Origin: Paenibacillus sp. NAIST15-1
Lineage (GTDB): Bacteria; Bacillota; Bacilli; Paenibacillales; Paenibacillaceae
Length of the DNA stretch: 64,000 nucleotides
Direction: 5' to 3'
Assembly: GCF_001894745.1 (NCBI RefSeq)
Contig: NZ_BBYF01000003.1
Coordinates: 620,001-684,000, forward strand
Shown in pieces: positions 56,620 through 64,000 of the stretch. Made by a program: the position numbers and the translations under genes. Positions within the stretch are counted from its first letter, which is position 1. Every line of letters begins with the position of its first letter. Below the pieces are notes generated by a model. It saw nothing but the letters and a program-made list of their open reading frames with translations, ran no database searches and was not told the origin of the DNA.

Positions 56620-57399
56620 TCACATTCCCCCCATTTCTCCGAATTGATACATGATGCAGGCACATGCAGCCATTCCTGCCGTTTCTGCTCGCAATATGCG
56701 GCGGCCTAAGCTGACACATCGTGCTCCAGCTTCCACAGCGGAATGAATTTCCTGCGCAGCAAATCCACCCTCAGGCCCGATGACAACCATCATTCGAGCT
56801 TGCTTCGCCATACCTCCCTGCATGTCGCCCTGTGTAGGTGCGAACGCTTCTAATACGTCACGCAGCATCGTCCCTCGCTCATCCTCATAGCAGATAAGAA
56901 CAAGGTCATAGGATGCGAACTGGGCCGTCAAGGCCTTCCAGTTCATTGATGTTGCGATCGTCGGGACAACATTCCGATGAGACTGCTCAGCTGCTTCCTT
57001 CGCAATCTTGCCCCAACGCTCCAAGCGCTTCGCTTCCTTCTTGCTGTCGTATTGAACAACTGTCCGTTCTGAGATGAACGGCATGAAATGCACGGCACCA
57101 ATCTCCGTGCATTTCTGAATGATAAGCTCCATTTTATCGCCTTTCGGCAAGCTTTGCGCAATGGTTACTTGTACGGTCGGCTCTCGGTCGAAGTCCCGCA
57201 TCTCGACAATTCGAGCTTCTACCCCATCCGCACCACACTGCTCAATCACGACGACCGCCTCACGCTTCTCCCCATCGCTGACCAATATCTCAGCTCCAGG
57301 CTTGAGGCGCATTACGTTCATAATATGGTGGGCATCATTGCCCGTAATTTGTATGCTTTGATCTCCGAACTGCGCGGAGGGCACAAAATATTTCTGCAT
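56620..57399 (-). CDS. rsmE: 16S rRNA (uracil1498-N3)-methyltransferase RsmE
   Basis: 259 residues. A PUA-like N-terminal domain is followed by a SPOUT methyltransferase with the knot motifs VIGPEGGFAAQEI and LGRRILRAETA. The start is placed at MQKYFVP; an upstream ATG four codons earlier sits too close to GAGGA, so the choice is uncertain by that length. Read between the M50 gene and mtaB. Confidence 0.95.
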   Translation of the reverse strand: MQKYFVPSAQFGDQSIQITGNDAHHIMNVMRLKPGAEILVSDGEKREAVVVIEQCGADGVEARIVEMRDFDREPTVQVTIAQSLPKGDKMELIIQKCTEIGAVHFMPFISERTVVQYDSKKEAKRLERWGKIAKEAAEQSHRNVVPTIATSMNWKALTAQFASYDLVLICYEDERGTMLRDVLEAFAPTQGDMQGGMAKQARMMVVIGPEGGFAAQEIHSAVEAGARCVSLGRRILRAETAGMAACACIMYQFGEMGGM

Positions 57400-57518
57400 C
57401 GTAATCAACATTCCTCATCATACACGTTTTAAGCGGCATTCGCCAGCATTGTCAACATTTTTCACTCGTATTCTGGTTACTCCTTAGACAGCGTGGACAG
57501 CTTGCTGCGCAGGCATTC

Positions 57519-58202
57519 TTAACTGCCTACGATGAACATAGCTGCTCGGGACATCTCCCTCATGATCGGCTGGATCAAGCTGAACAAAGGCCCTAGCGTC
57601 TTATCCCGTAACACAGGGATGAACACGATAATCAAGAAGATAAAGATCGACCATTGTTCAATCTGCTGCAGCCGGGAACGTACATGAGCCGGCGCCAAAT
57701 CTTCCACTATGCGATAGCCGTCAAGCGGCGGCAGTGGAATTAAGTTGAACAAGAACAGCAGGACATTGTTCGAGATCAAGAAGGACAAGAAATAAAATAA
57801 TGCCAAGTGGATCCGATTCCCAGATCCCACATCGACAAACCCCAATTTAAATCCAAGATGAAGCACCAATGTACCAATGAACGCTAATAGCAAGTTACTG
57901 AGCGGTCCGACTGCGGATACAACAATCCCCATTGCACGCGGCTTTTTGAAGTTGTCCCGATTGACTGGAACAGGCCTTGCCCATCCGAAGCCAGCGATGA
58001 CGAACAACAGCATACCAAGGAAATCAATATGCTTCGTCGGGTTCAAACTGACGCGGCCGAGCATCTTCGCTGTCGGATCACCAAATTTCCATGCGGAGTA
58101 AGCATGTGCAAATTCGTGAACAGTGAACGAAATCAACAGTGACAGTACGAGAAAGGGCAGCAACTCCAGCTTGACTACCAGCAGGCTATTTAGAAAATCC
58201 AT
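57519..58202 (-). CDS. Site-2 (M50) membrane metalloprotease
   Basis: 227 residues, about five membrane helices. HEFAH (His29, Glu30, His33) and NLIPLPPLDG bind the zinc and give the third ligand Asp. This short form lacks a PDZ domain. Such proteases act on membrane substrates, possibly in sporulation or stress signalling, but the substrate is unknown. Start ATG follows GGAGAGGGGACAATTT. It sits 17 bp after prmA. Confidence 0.92.
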   Translation of the reverse strand: MDFLNSLLVVKLELLPFLVLSLLISFTVHEFAHAYSAWKFGDPTAKMLGRVSLNPTKHIDFLGMLLFVIAGFGWARPVPVNRDNFKKPRAMGIVVSAVGPLSNLLLAFIGTLVLHLGFKLGFVDVGSGNRIHLALFYFLSFLISNNVLLFLFNLIPLPPLDGYRIVEDLAPAHVRSRLQQIEQWSIFIFLIIVFIPVLRDKTLGPLFSLIQPIMREMSRAAMFIVGS

Positions 58203-58219
58203 AAATTGTCCCCTCTCCT

Positions 58220-59200
58220 CTATTCAAACGGCTTGCGCGCAACGAATGCAATCCAGTCTTCTTCCCGGTGCTTCGCTTCAACAATGAAGCCTTTCGCGAG
58301 CAAATCCTGCTCCACGACGTCTTCTTTATTTTTGTAAATGCCTGATGCGATGTAAACTCCGCCTGGCTGCAATGCTTCGTAGACATCCGAGACGAACAGC
58401 AGAATGATCTCCGCCAAAATATTGGCTACTACGATCTGAACCGGAAGCCGCACGCCAAGCTCCTGCTCCTCATCGGTACCGCTCGTTTTGATAATACTAA
58501 GCAGGTCGCCTTCTCGCACTGTTATTTCATCGGCTAGACCGTTCAAGCTGGTATTTTCCTTCGCGCTTAATACCGCAACCGGATCCAGATCAATCGCAAG
58601 CACATGCTTGGCGCCAAGCTTGCAGGCTCCAATTGCCAATATACCTGAGCCTGTCCCAACATCAATGACATCTTCTCCGCCTTGTACGACACTTTCCAAG
58701 GTACGCAAGCAGAGCGAGGTCGTCGGATGTGTTCCCGTACCGAATGCCATCCCTGGATCCAGCTCAATAATCTGCTCACCTTCTTGCGCCGTATAGGACT
58801 CCCATGTCGGTTTAATTGTCAATCGCTCTGTAACACGCGCTGGCTTGAAATACTGCTTCCATGCATTTGCCCAGTCATCCTCATGAACGGTCTTCCACGA
58901 AATTAGAGCTTCACCCGGATCGATCTGATAGCTTCTGAGTTCTTCAATACGCTCACGAATGACTGCTTCTACTTCCTTCAAATCCGTTCCATCTGCAAAA
59001 TATCCTTGTACGACTGCTTGTCCCTCAGGGATATCGTTCAGTGGAGATTGATACAATTCCCCATACGTAGTATCGCGCTGCTTGTTAAGCGTCCCCGATT
59101 CTTCAATCGTCACGCCCCCAGCGCCAGCCTCATGCAAAAAGTTCGATATCATTTCAATTGCTTCTTCGGTTGTATGTATCGTTAATTCATGCCAATGCAC
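58220..59200 (-). CDS. prmA: Ribosomal protein L11 methyltransferase PrmA
   Basis: 326 residues. An N-terminal substrate-binding ferredoxin-like domain is followed by a Rossmann methyltransferase domain with DVGTGSGILAIGA and the VANILAEI catalytic loop; PGMAFGTGTHPTT is the characteristic linker. It trimethylates L11. The start is GTG, 10 nt after AGGAGG. It is the first gene of the prmA-M50-rsmE-mtaB group. Confidence 0.96.
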   Translation of the reverse strand: MHWHELTIHTTEEAIEMISNFLHEAGAGGVTIEESGTLNKQRDTTYGELYQSPLNDIPEGQAVVQGYFADGTDLKEVEAVIRERIEELRSYQIDPGEALISWKTVHEDDWANAWKQYFKPARVTERLTIKPTWESYTAQEGEQIIELDPGMAFGTGTHPTTSLCLRTLESVVQGGEDVIDVGTGSGILAIGACKLGAKHVLAIDLDPVAVLSAKENTSLNGLADEITVREGDLLSIIKTSGTDEEQELGVRLPVQIVVANILAEIILLFVSDVYEALQPGGVYIASGIYKNKEDVVEQDLLAKGFIVEAKHREEDWIAFVARKPFE

Positions 59201-59255
59201 GATCGTACATCCTCCTATACATCTTAAAATAGCTACACATTCTATTTATTGTACA

Positions 59256-59316
59256 CAAAAACAAAACTCCATACAACGAGCGTTCACTAAGGAGCGCTAT
59301 CGCTGTGGAGTTTTGC
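59256..59316 (-). terminator. Terminator between the small genes and prmA
   Basis: AAAACTCCA/TGGAGTTTT (59263-59271 with 59306-59314) forms the outer stem; the minus strand continues GTTTTTGTG. It ends the short two-gene unit at 59360-59751. Confidence 0.75.
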
Positions 59317-59359
59317 CTCTTTATGTTGATTCATTCAACGCATTATTCAGTTGTCGGCG

Positions 59360-59557
59360 CTACTTGGAGGCTTCGCCTAAATGGTCGCGGATGAGCGCAT
59401 AGGCCCGATCCAGCACGTCCTCTTTAACATCCGCGCTGACCATGTAATAGTCGTCGCCTGCCGTAATACGTATGTCTTGCCCTCTTAATGCCTCCAGCTT
59501 GCGCTCACATACATCTGCAGCCGAAGCATGCTCAAAAGTAGCTGTTATGCGTGTCAC
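59360..59557 (-). CDS. Small protein of unknown function
   Basis: 65 residues, MTRITATFEHASAADVCERK to LIRDHLGEASK. It shows an alpha/beta pattern (strand, helix, strand, strand, helix) as in a ferredoxin-like domain, and no motif I can name. GTG start overlaps the stop of the upstream small gene by 4 bp. No clear Shine-Dalgarno, so translational coupling is likely. Confidence 0.65.
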   Translation of the reverse strand: MTRITATFEHASAADVCERKLEALRGQDIRITAGDDYYMVSADVKEDVLDRAYALIRDHLGEASK

Positions 59558-59751
59558 GACTGTTCCGCACGCTCATCGGCCTGATTCGCACGCTCCAATG
59601 CCTTCAAGTCATCGCGATCCGCCTCTTCATATGAAAATTCCACATCTTCAAACTTGCCGTCCGCTGGGACAACCTGTTGATTAACGTCCGCATCTGCCTG
59701 CTCGCTGTAAGCGCTTGAGGGGCGGTTATGCGTATCATGGAAATTGTTCAT
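59554..59751 (-). CDS. Small acidic protein of unknown function
   Basis: 65 residues, hydrophilic, Asp/Glu/Ala-rich and probably disordered (MNNFHDTHNRPSSAYSEQ). Start ATG follows GAAGGAGGCGCACCG. A nine-codon open frame with its own strong ribosome binding site ends overlapping this ATG (59748-59777). It lies between the dnaJ terminator and prmA and is coupled to the next small gene. Confidence 0.65.
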   Translation of the reverse strand: MNNFHDTHNRPSSAYSEQADADVNQQVVPADGKFEDVEFSYEEADRDDLKALERANQADERAEQS

Positions 59752-59777
59752 CGGTGCGCCTCCTTCGGGTTCGTCAT
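59748..59777 (-). CDS. Nine-codon leader reading frame
   Basis: ATG at 59777, 8 nt after GGAGGAG, reads MTNPKEAHR and stops at TGA overlapping the ATG of the next gene (ATGA). The site may act in translational coupling or be chance; no evidence for the peptide itself. Confidence 0.35.
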   Translation of the reverse strand: MTNPKEAHR

Positions 59778-59861
59778 CAATATATCTCCTCCATAACTTG
59801 AGTCAGTTCCCCTCGGATTATGCATATGGCGTAAATACAGTCTTACATGGTTCTCTAAGAA

Positions 59862-59922
59862 ACAATAAAAAGGATCACAACATACGCATTGAAAATCTCA
59901 ATACGTTCGTTGTGATCCTTCT
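59862..59922 (-). terminator. Terminator of the DnaK operon
   Basis: A 12-bp stem AAGGATCACAAC/GTTGTGATCCTT (59870-59881 with 59909-59920) with an inner ATTGA/TCAAT stem, then TTTTTATTGTTT on the minus strand, about 90 bp past dnaJ. Confidence 0.9.
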
Positions 59923-60008
59923 CTATGCTCCGACCGAAATTATGAACATATACATGAATGATAAATGGTACAGACAAATCGGCCAATCGCAGTTGTATGA
60001 AATTATTG

Positions 60009-61127
60009 TTAATCTCCGCGGAAAGCACGCTTCATCCGATCAAAGAACGATTCTTCATTCCCGCCGTAGTTCGGATGTTCGCCACTCTTCTCCGCGAATT
60101 GGCGAAGCAGCTCCTTCTGCTCGTCAGACAGCTTCGTCGGTGTCACGATAACAACCTTCACATGCTGATCGCCTTGACCGGAACCGCGCAGGCGAGGAAC
60201 CCCTTTGTTACGCAGGCGGAAGAACGTGCCCGTCTGTGTACCAGCCGGTATTTTCAGCTTCACCTTCTCCGTCAGCGTCGGAATTTCAATTTCGTCGCCG
60301 AGCGCTGCTTGCGCGAACGTAAGCGGAATCTCGCAATAGATATCGTCCCCGTCACGCTCGAAGAACTCGTGGCGTTTCACACGGATTACGATATACAGAT
60401 CCCCACTCGGCCCGCCGCGAAGTCCACTTTCCCCTTCGCCGCTCATGCGCAGCTGTGCGCCATCATCGACACCCGCAGGAATGCGGACATGAATTTTGCG
60501 CTGCTTCTTCACAGTACCTGCACCGTGACAAGTTCCACACTTCTCACGAATAATTTTGCCTCGGCCTTGACATGTCGAACATGCACGACGGTTGACCATG
60601 CGGCCAAACGGCGTATTCTGCACGACTTCTTGCTGTCCTGTTCCGTGGCAAGTCGTACATGCATCTGGCTTCGTTCCCGGCTTCGCTCCAGAACCATAGC
60701 ATGTGTCGCATTGCTCGGTACGCGGGATGGTAATGTCCATCTCTTTGCCAAATACAGCTTCCTTGAATTCGATCGTCATCGTGTACTGCAAATCTCCGCC
60801 ACGCTGAGGCGCGTTCGGATCCTTGCTGCGGCCACCGCCGCCGAAGAACATATCGAAGATATCGCCAAATCCGCCGAAGTCGCCTCCGCCGCCACCCATA
60901 CCTTGGTTCGGATCGACATGACCGTATTGGTCATACATTGCCCGTTTTTGATTGTCACTTAGCACATCGTACGCTTCTTTGACTTCCTTGAACTTGTCTT
61001 CTGCGTCCGCGGCCTTGTTGACATCCGGGTGATATTGGCGTGCGAGCTTGCGATACGCCTTCTTAATCTCGTCGTCGCCAGAACCTTTGGCAACGCCAAG
61101 CACTTCATAATAATCTCGTTTCGCCAC
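60009..61127 (-). CDS. dnaJ: Chaperone DnaJ (Hsp40)
   Basis: 372 residues, type I. The J domain with HPD at 33-35 is followed by a Gly/Phe-rich linker ([20 protein letters not shown]), four CxxCxGxG zinc repeats and the C-terminal substrate-binding domains. It stimulates DnaK ATPase and delivers clients. The start is GTG after GGGGGTGGAATA. A stem-loop lies in the 113-bp gap after dnaK. It is last in the operon. Confidence 0.98.
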   Translation of the reverse strand: MAKRDYYEVLGVAKGSGDDEIKKAYRKLARQYHPDVNKAADAEDKFKEVKEAYDVLSDNQKRAMYDQYGHVDPNQGMGGGGGDFGGFGDIFDMFFGGGGRSKDPNAPQRGGDLQYTMTIEFKEAVFGKEMDITIPRTEQCDTCYGSGAKPGTKPDACTTCHGTGQQEVVQNTPFGRMVNRRACSTCQGRGKIIREKCGTCHGAGTVKKQRKIHVRIPAGVDDGAQLRMSGEGESGLRGGPSGDLYIVIRVKRHEFFERDGDDIYCEIPLTFAQAALGDEIEIPTLTEKVKLKIPAGTQTGTFFRLRNKGVPRLRGSGQGDQHVKVVIVTPTKLSDEQKELLRQFAEKSGEHPNYGGNEESFFDRMKRAFRGD

Positions 61128-61189
61128 TATTCCACCCCCATACGCTTTCGTAGCATACCTCTATAGAAGACTATACGAATTCACTGCAA

Positions 61190-61226
61190 AAGGAAAGTCA
61201 AAGCCGAGTGCTCCCGGCTTTGACCT
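61190..61226 (-). terminator. Stem-loop (possible attenuator) between dnaK and dnaJ
   Basis: A 9-bp perfect stem TCAAAGCCG/CGGCTTTGA (61198-61206 with 61215-61223) with an 8-nt loop, then CTTTCCTTTT on the minus strand. The weak T-tract would allow partial read-through, lowering dnaJ relative to dnaK. Confidence 0.6.
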
Positions 61227-61240
61227 CACCATCGAAAAGC

Positions 61241-63079
61241 TTATTTCTTGTCTTCGTCTACGACTTCATAATCAGCATCAACGACGTTGTCTTTCTTCGC
61301 TGCGCCTTGCTCTGGCTCTTGGCCTTGTGCTGCTTGCTGAGCTTGAGCAGCTTGCTCATACAGCTTCACAGACAACTGCTGTACGATTTGCGTCAACTCT
61401 TCTGTTGCTGCTTTGATCTCGTCAACGTTGTTGCTTTCGAGTGCTTTTTTCACTTTTTCTTTTGCTTCGTTTGCTTTATCTACTTCAGCCTGGTCAACCT
61501 TGTCGCCCAAGTCTTTAATTGTTTTCTCCGTTGTGTATACCAATTGGTCAGCGCTGTTCTTCACTTCGACCATTTCTTTGCGCTTGTTGTCTTCTTCCGC
61601 ATGCATTTCTGCTTCCTTCATCATGCGGTCGATTTCCTCATCGTTCAAGCCGCTGGAGGAAGTAATTGTGATGTTTTGAGTCTTACCAGTACCTTTGTCT
61701 TGTGCAGATACTTTTACGATACCATTCGCATCGATATCGAAGCTAACTTCGATTTGTGGCACTCCGCGTGGAGCTGGTGGGATATCCGCCAGCATAAAGC
61801 GGCCAAGTGTCTTGTTGTCAGCAGCCATGGAGCGCTCACCTTGAAGCACATGGATTTCTACGCTCGTTTGGTTGTCTGCATAAGTCGAGAACACTTGCGA
61901 CTTGCTTGTAGGAATCGTAGTGTTGCGCTCGATCATCTTCGTGAATACACCGCCTGCTGTTTCGATACCAAGGGACAATGGTGTTACGTCGAGCAATACA
62001 ACGTCCTTCACGTCGCCAGTCAATACGCCAGCTTGAACGGCTGCACCAAGTGCAACCACTTCATCCGGGTTAACGCCTTTGTGAGGCTCTTTGCCTGTAA
62101 GCTTCTTGATTGCTTCTTGTACCGCTGGGATACGAGTAGAACCGCCGACAAGAACGATCTTGTCGATGTCAGCAGGAGTCATGCCTGCATCTTGCATCGC
62201 TTGGCGAGTTGGGCCAAGTGTACGCTCAACCAAGTTCTCAGACAATTCTTCGAACTTCGCACGAGTCAAGTTTACTTCCAAGTGCTGAGGCACTCCATCA
62301 ACAACCGTGATGAACGGCAAGCTGATTGTTGTTGTCATTACGCCGGACAATTCTTTTTTCGCTTTTTCAGCAGCATCTTTCAAGCGTTGCACTGCTGCTT
62401 TGTCTTTAGCCAAGTCAATGCCATGCTCTTTCTTGAATTCTGCAGCCAAGTAATCGATGATAACTTGGTCGAAGTCGTCGCCGCCCAATTGGTTGTCGCC
62501 GCTTGTCGCTTTAACTTCGAAGAAGCCGTCGCCGAGCTCAAGGATCGATACGTCGAATGTACCGCCGCCCAAGTCGTATACAAGGATCGTTTGATCGTTT
62601 TCTTTGTCTGCGCCGTAAGCAAGTGCTGCCGCTGTAGGCTCGTTGACGATACGAAGAACTTCAAGACCTGCGATTTTACCAGCGTCCTTCGTTGCTTGAC
62701 GTTGGGAATCGTTGAAGTATGCAGGAACTGTAATTACGGCTTGAGTAACCGGTTGACCCAAATAAGCTTCTGCATCGGATTTCAATTTTTGCAAAATGAT
62801 TGCGGAAAGCTCTTGCGGTGTGAAGTCTTTGCCATCAATTGATGTTTTATGGTTTGTTCCCATATGACGCTTAATGGAGATCACGGTACGATCAGGATTT
62901 GTGATCGCTTGACGCTTCGCTGTTTCACCAACAACGCGCTCTCCATCCTTCTTGAAACCTAATACGGAAGGGGTTGTGCGCGCACCTTCTGGGTTCGGGA
63001 TAACGACAGCTTCGCCGCCTTCCATAACCGCAACGCAAGAGTTTGTTGTACCTAAGTCAATACCAATTACTTTACTCAT
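61241..63079 (-). CDS. dnaK: Chaperone DnaK (Hsp70)
   Basis: 612 residues. The actin-like ATPase domain starts [15 protein letters not shown], includes [14 protein letters not shown] and GGSTRIPAV, followed by the linker [13 protein letters not shown] and the substrate-binding beta domain and lid; the C-terminus is Gln/Ala/Glu-rich and ends VVDEDKK. It is the Hsp70 foldase. Start ATG follows GAGGAGGATATATTC. A long open frame on the opposite strand is only a shadow of this codon pattern. Confidence 0.99.
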   Translation of the reverse strand: MSKVIGIDLGTTNSCVAVMEGGEAVVIPNPEGARTTPSVLGFKKDGERVVGETAKRQAITNPDRTVISIKRHMGTNHKTSIDGKDFTPQELSAIILQKLKSDAEAYLGQPVTQAVITVPAYFNDSQRQATKDAGKIAGLEVLRIVNEPTAAALAYGADKENDQTILVYDLGGGTFDVSILELGDGFFEVKATSGDNQLGGDDFDQVIIDYLAAEFKKEHGIDLAKDKAAVQRLKDAAEKAKKELSGVMTTTISLPFITVVDGVPQHLEVNLTRAKFEELSENLVERTLGPTRQAMQDAGMTPADIDKIVLVGGSTRIPAVQEAIKKLTGKEPHKGVNPDEVVALGAAVQAGVLTGDVKDVVLLDVTPLSLGIETAGGVFTKMIERNTTIPTSKSQVFSTYADNQTSVEIHVLQGERSMAADNKTLGRFMLADIPPAPRGVPQIEVSFDIDANGIVKVSAQDKGTGKTQNITITSSSGLNDEEIDRMMKEAEMHAEEDNKRKEMVEVKNSADQLVYTTEKTIKDLGDKVDQAEVDKANEAKEKVKKALESNNVDEIKAATEELTQIVQQLSVKLYEQAAQAQQAAQGQEPEQGAAKKDNVVDADYEVVDEDKK

Positions 63080-63180
63080 GAATATATCCTCCTCTAACTA
63101 ACTTCGATTCTCATTTATCATGAATTTCTTAATGTGATGTGCTCATACATTGGCCGTGTAATCCGGCTTGTACGTTCACG

Positions 63181-63786
63181 TTATCCGCTAACTTTGACCA
63201 TTGCCGGACGCAATACTTTGTCCTTCAGCAAGTAGCCCTTCTGCAGTTCTTCAACTACAGTGCCTTCTTCAAATTCATCAGTTTCGACTGTCATTACCGC
63301 TTGATGGAATTCTGGATTGAAAGGCTGGCCGACAGCTTCCATCGGCTTCACACCTTCCTGCTCCAGCACTTGGCCCAACTGGCGGAAGATCATGTCTACC
63401 CCTTTGATGAATGATTCAGCTTCGCTCGCCGCTTGCTCAGTTGCAAGTGCGCGCTCGAAGTTGTCGAGCACAGGAAGCAGCTCGGTAACGAGCTTCGCAG
63501 AAGCATACTTCGCGAGATCTTCCTTCTCCTTCAGTGTGCGGCGGCGGAAGTTATCGAAATCTGCCTGCGCACGCAAGAAGCGCTGCTGGTATTCCTCTGC
63601 TTCTGCTTTTGCTTTGGCAAGCTCAGCATCCTCCACTGCACCTTCGCTCGAAGAAGTATTCCCTTCGCTGGACTCCGCTGTCGCGTTATCAGCAGCAGGA
63701 ATGTCTTCTGTATGATTATGGGCAGCTTGTGCCGCCTCTTCATTCATCGTTTCAGTTGCAATGTTCTCTTCTTTTTCTGGGTTCAA
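63181..63786 (-). CDS. grpE: Nucleotide exchange factor GrpE
   Basis: 201 residues from a TTG start. A disordered acidic N-terminus is followed by a long helix with RAQADFDNFRRRTLKE and the beta domain ending VSG. The dimer releases ADP from DnaK. The TTG at 63786 lies 6 nt after GGGGAGGTG; an ATG 36 bp upstream has no good ribosome binding site and would add 12 residues overlapping that site. It is 90 bp downstream of the chaperonin gene and 101 bp upstream of dnaK. Confidence 0.95.
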   Translation of the reverse strand: MNPEKEENIATETMNEEAAQAAHNHTEDIPAADNATAESSEGNTSSSEGAVEDAELAKAKAEAEEYQQRFLRAQADFDNFRRRTLKEKEDLAKYASAKLVTELLPVLDNFERALATEQAASEAESFIKGVDMIFRQLGQVLEQEGVKPMEAVGQPFNPEFHQAVMTVETDEFEEGTVVEELQKGYLLKDKVLRPAMVKVSG

Positions 63787-63875
63787 CCCCTTCACCTCCC
63801 CTTCGTAGTTCAATACTTTCATCTATAGTTGATATACATTGTTACCTAGTTTTAGCTCAGGCGAGCGTTCTCCAA

Positions 63876-64000
63876 TCAGGATTGTGCTCTCATCTTAATT
63901 ACCGTATGGATGCGAAGCACCGCTGCGGCTACTTCTCCTGCAGCACGCAAAGCATGCAGCTTCACGGCTGCCGGGTCATAAATGCCCGCCTGTGCATAAT
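63876..64000 (-). CDS. C-terminal end of an archaeal-like (group III, thermosome-type) chaperonin, cut by the window
   Basis: Only the last 40 residues are visible (YAQAGIYDPAAVKLHALRAA to the end at TGA 63876-63878). The DPxxVKxxALRxAxEVA pattern followed by VLRIHTVI matches the conserved C-terminus of archaeal thermosomes and of the bacterial group III chaperonins; it is unlike GroEL, which ends in a Gly-Met tail. Group III chaperonins occur in a few Firmicutes such as Carboxydothermus, within the dnaK operon; here the gene also lies directly before grpE. The identity rests on a short segment, so the full gene in the next window must confirm it. HrcA would be expected further upstream or elsewhere. 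Confidence 0.72.
   Translation of the reverse strand, partial: YAQAGIYDPAAVKLHALRAAGEVAAAVLRIHTVIKMRAQS

Noticed and set aside
61208-62842. A 544-codon open frame on the plus strand opposite dnaK
   Set aside because: Long antisense frames opposite dnaK are a known consequence of its biased codon use; the predicted protein is Phe/Cys/Leu-rich without domains and has no ribosome binding site.
1-64000. Defence islands, prophage, insertion sequences or CRISPR arrays
   Set aside because: No transposase, integrase, phage structural genes or regular direct repeats were seen; AddAB and SbcCD are core repair systems here.

Overview
The window looks like the chromosome of a Paenibacillus-type Gram-positive spore former (Bacilli, mid GC content). 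The reasons are gene order and family content. The run prmA-rsmE-mtaB, rpsU-yqeY, nfeD-floA, yqfC-yqfD-phoH-pgpH-ybeY-dgkA-era-yqzL-recO, glyQ-glyS, yaiI-dnaG-sigA and trmK-nif3 follows the Bacillus subtilis yqe/yqf region. The block at the left end (PhoH-PIN protein, YlaJ-type lipoprotein, YlaH, typA) follows the B. subtilis yla cluster. The genus is an inference; no 16S rRNA or other marker was searched. Almost every gene lies on the minus strand, so transcription runs from high to low coordinates. Strong purine-rich Shine-Dalgarno sequences are common and several genes start with GTG or TTG.

Layout from right to left, in the direction of transcription. At 64000-60000 lies a DnaK chaperone operon: the 3' end of an archaeal-like (group III, thermosome type) chaperonin gene, then grpE, dnaK and dnaJ, closed by a terminator. 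At 59750-55270 come two small unknown genes, then prmA, a membrane M50 protease, rsmE and the tRNA methylthiotransferase mtaB. At 55100-50380 is a mixed block: NUDIX hydrolase, deoC, a Na/Pi-cotransporter-like protein, an RlmI-type methyltransferase and a DUF1835 protein. At 50100-37360 is the recombination and repair operon addB-addA-sbcD-sbcC. Next come a probable free-standing structured small RNA, a HIT protein, rpsU-yqeY, then nfeD-floA plus a third small membrane gene.

At 32300-24380 are yqfC-yqfD-phoH-pgpH-ybeY-dgkA, then era, yqzL and recO. At 24380-21000 a TTGACG/TATAAT promoter and a glycine T-box control glyQ-glyS. At 20900-17300 is yaiI-dnaG-sigA. At 17250-14080 are an uncharacterised membrane protein, trmK, a Nif3-like gene and the RNase P RNA gene. 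A secreted or anchored subtilase on the plus strand (11926-13881) sits between the RNase P gene and small housekeeping genes. The left 11 kb hold a YpuI-type protein, DUF1540, the nifZ-thiI pair for tRNA thiolation, a TerC-type membrane protein, typA, an LCP cell-wall ligase and the PhoH-PIN gene.

The window is mainly core genome: protein quality control, translation, tRNA and rRNA modification, replication initiation, repair and membrane organisation. I see no prophage, insertion sequence, CRISPR array or classical defence locus. The most notable items are: (1) the thermosome-like C-terminus directly upstream of grpE; (2) a four-helix-junction RNA at about 37145-37303 with its own extended -10 promoter and U-tract, which I cannot match to a known family; (3) an RNase P RNA whose sequence reads as the ancestral A-type rather than the B-type usual in Bacillus; and (4) a subtilase with an apparent Cache-like N-terminal domain.
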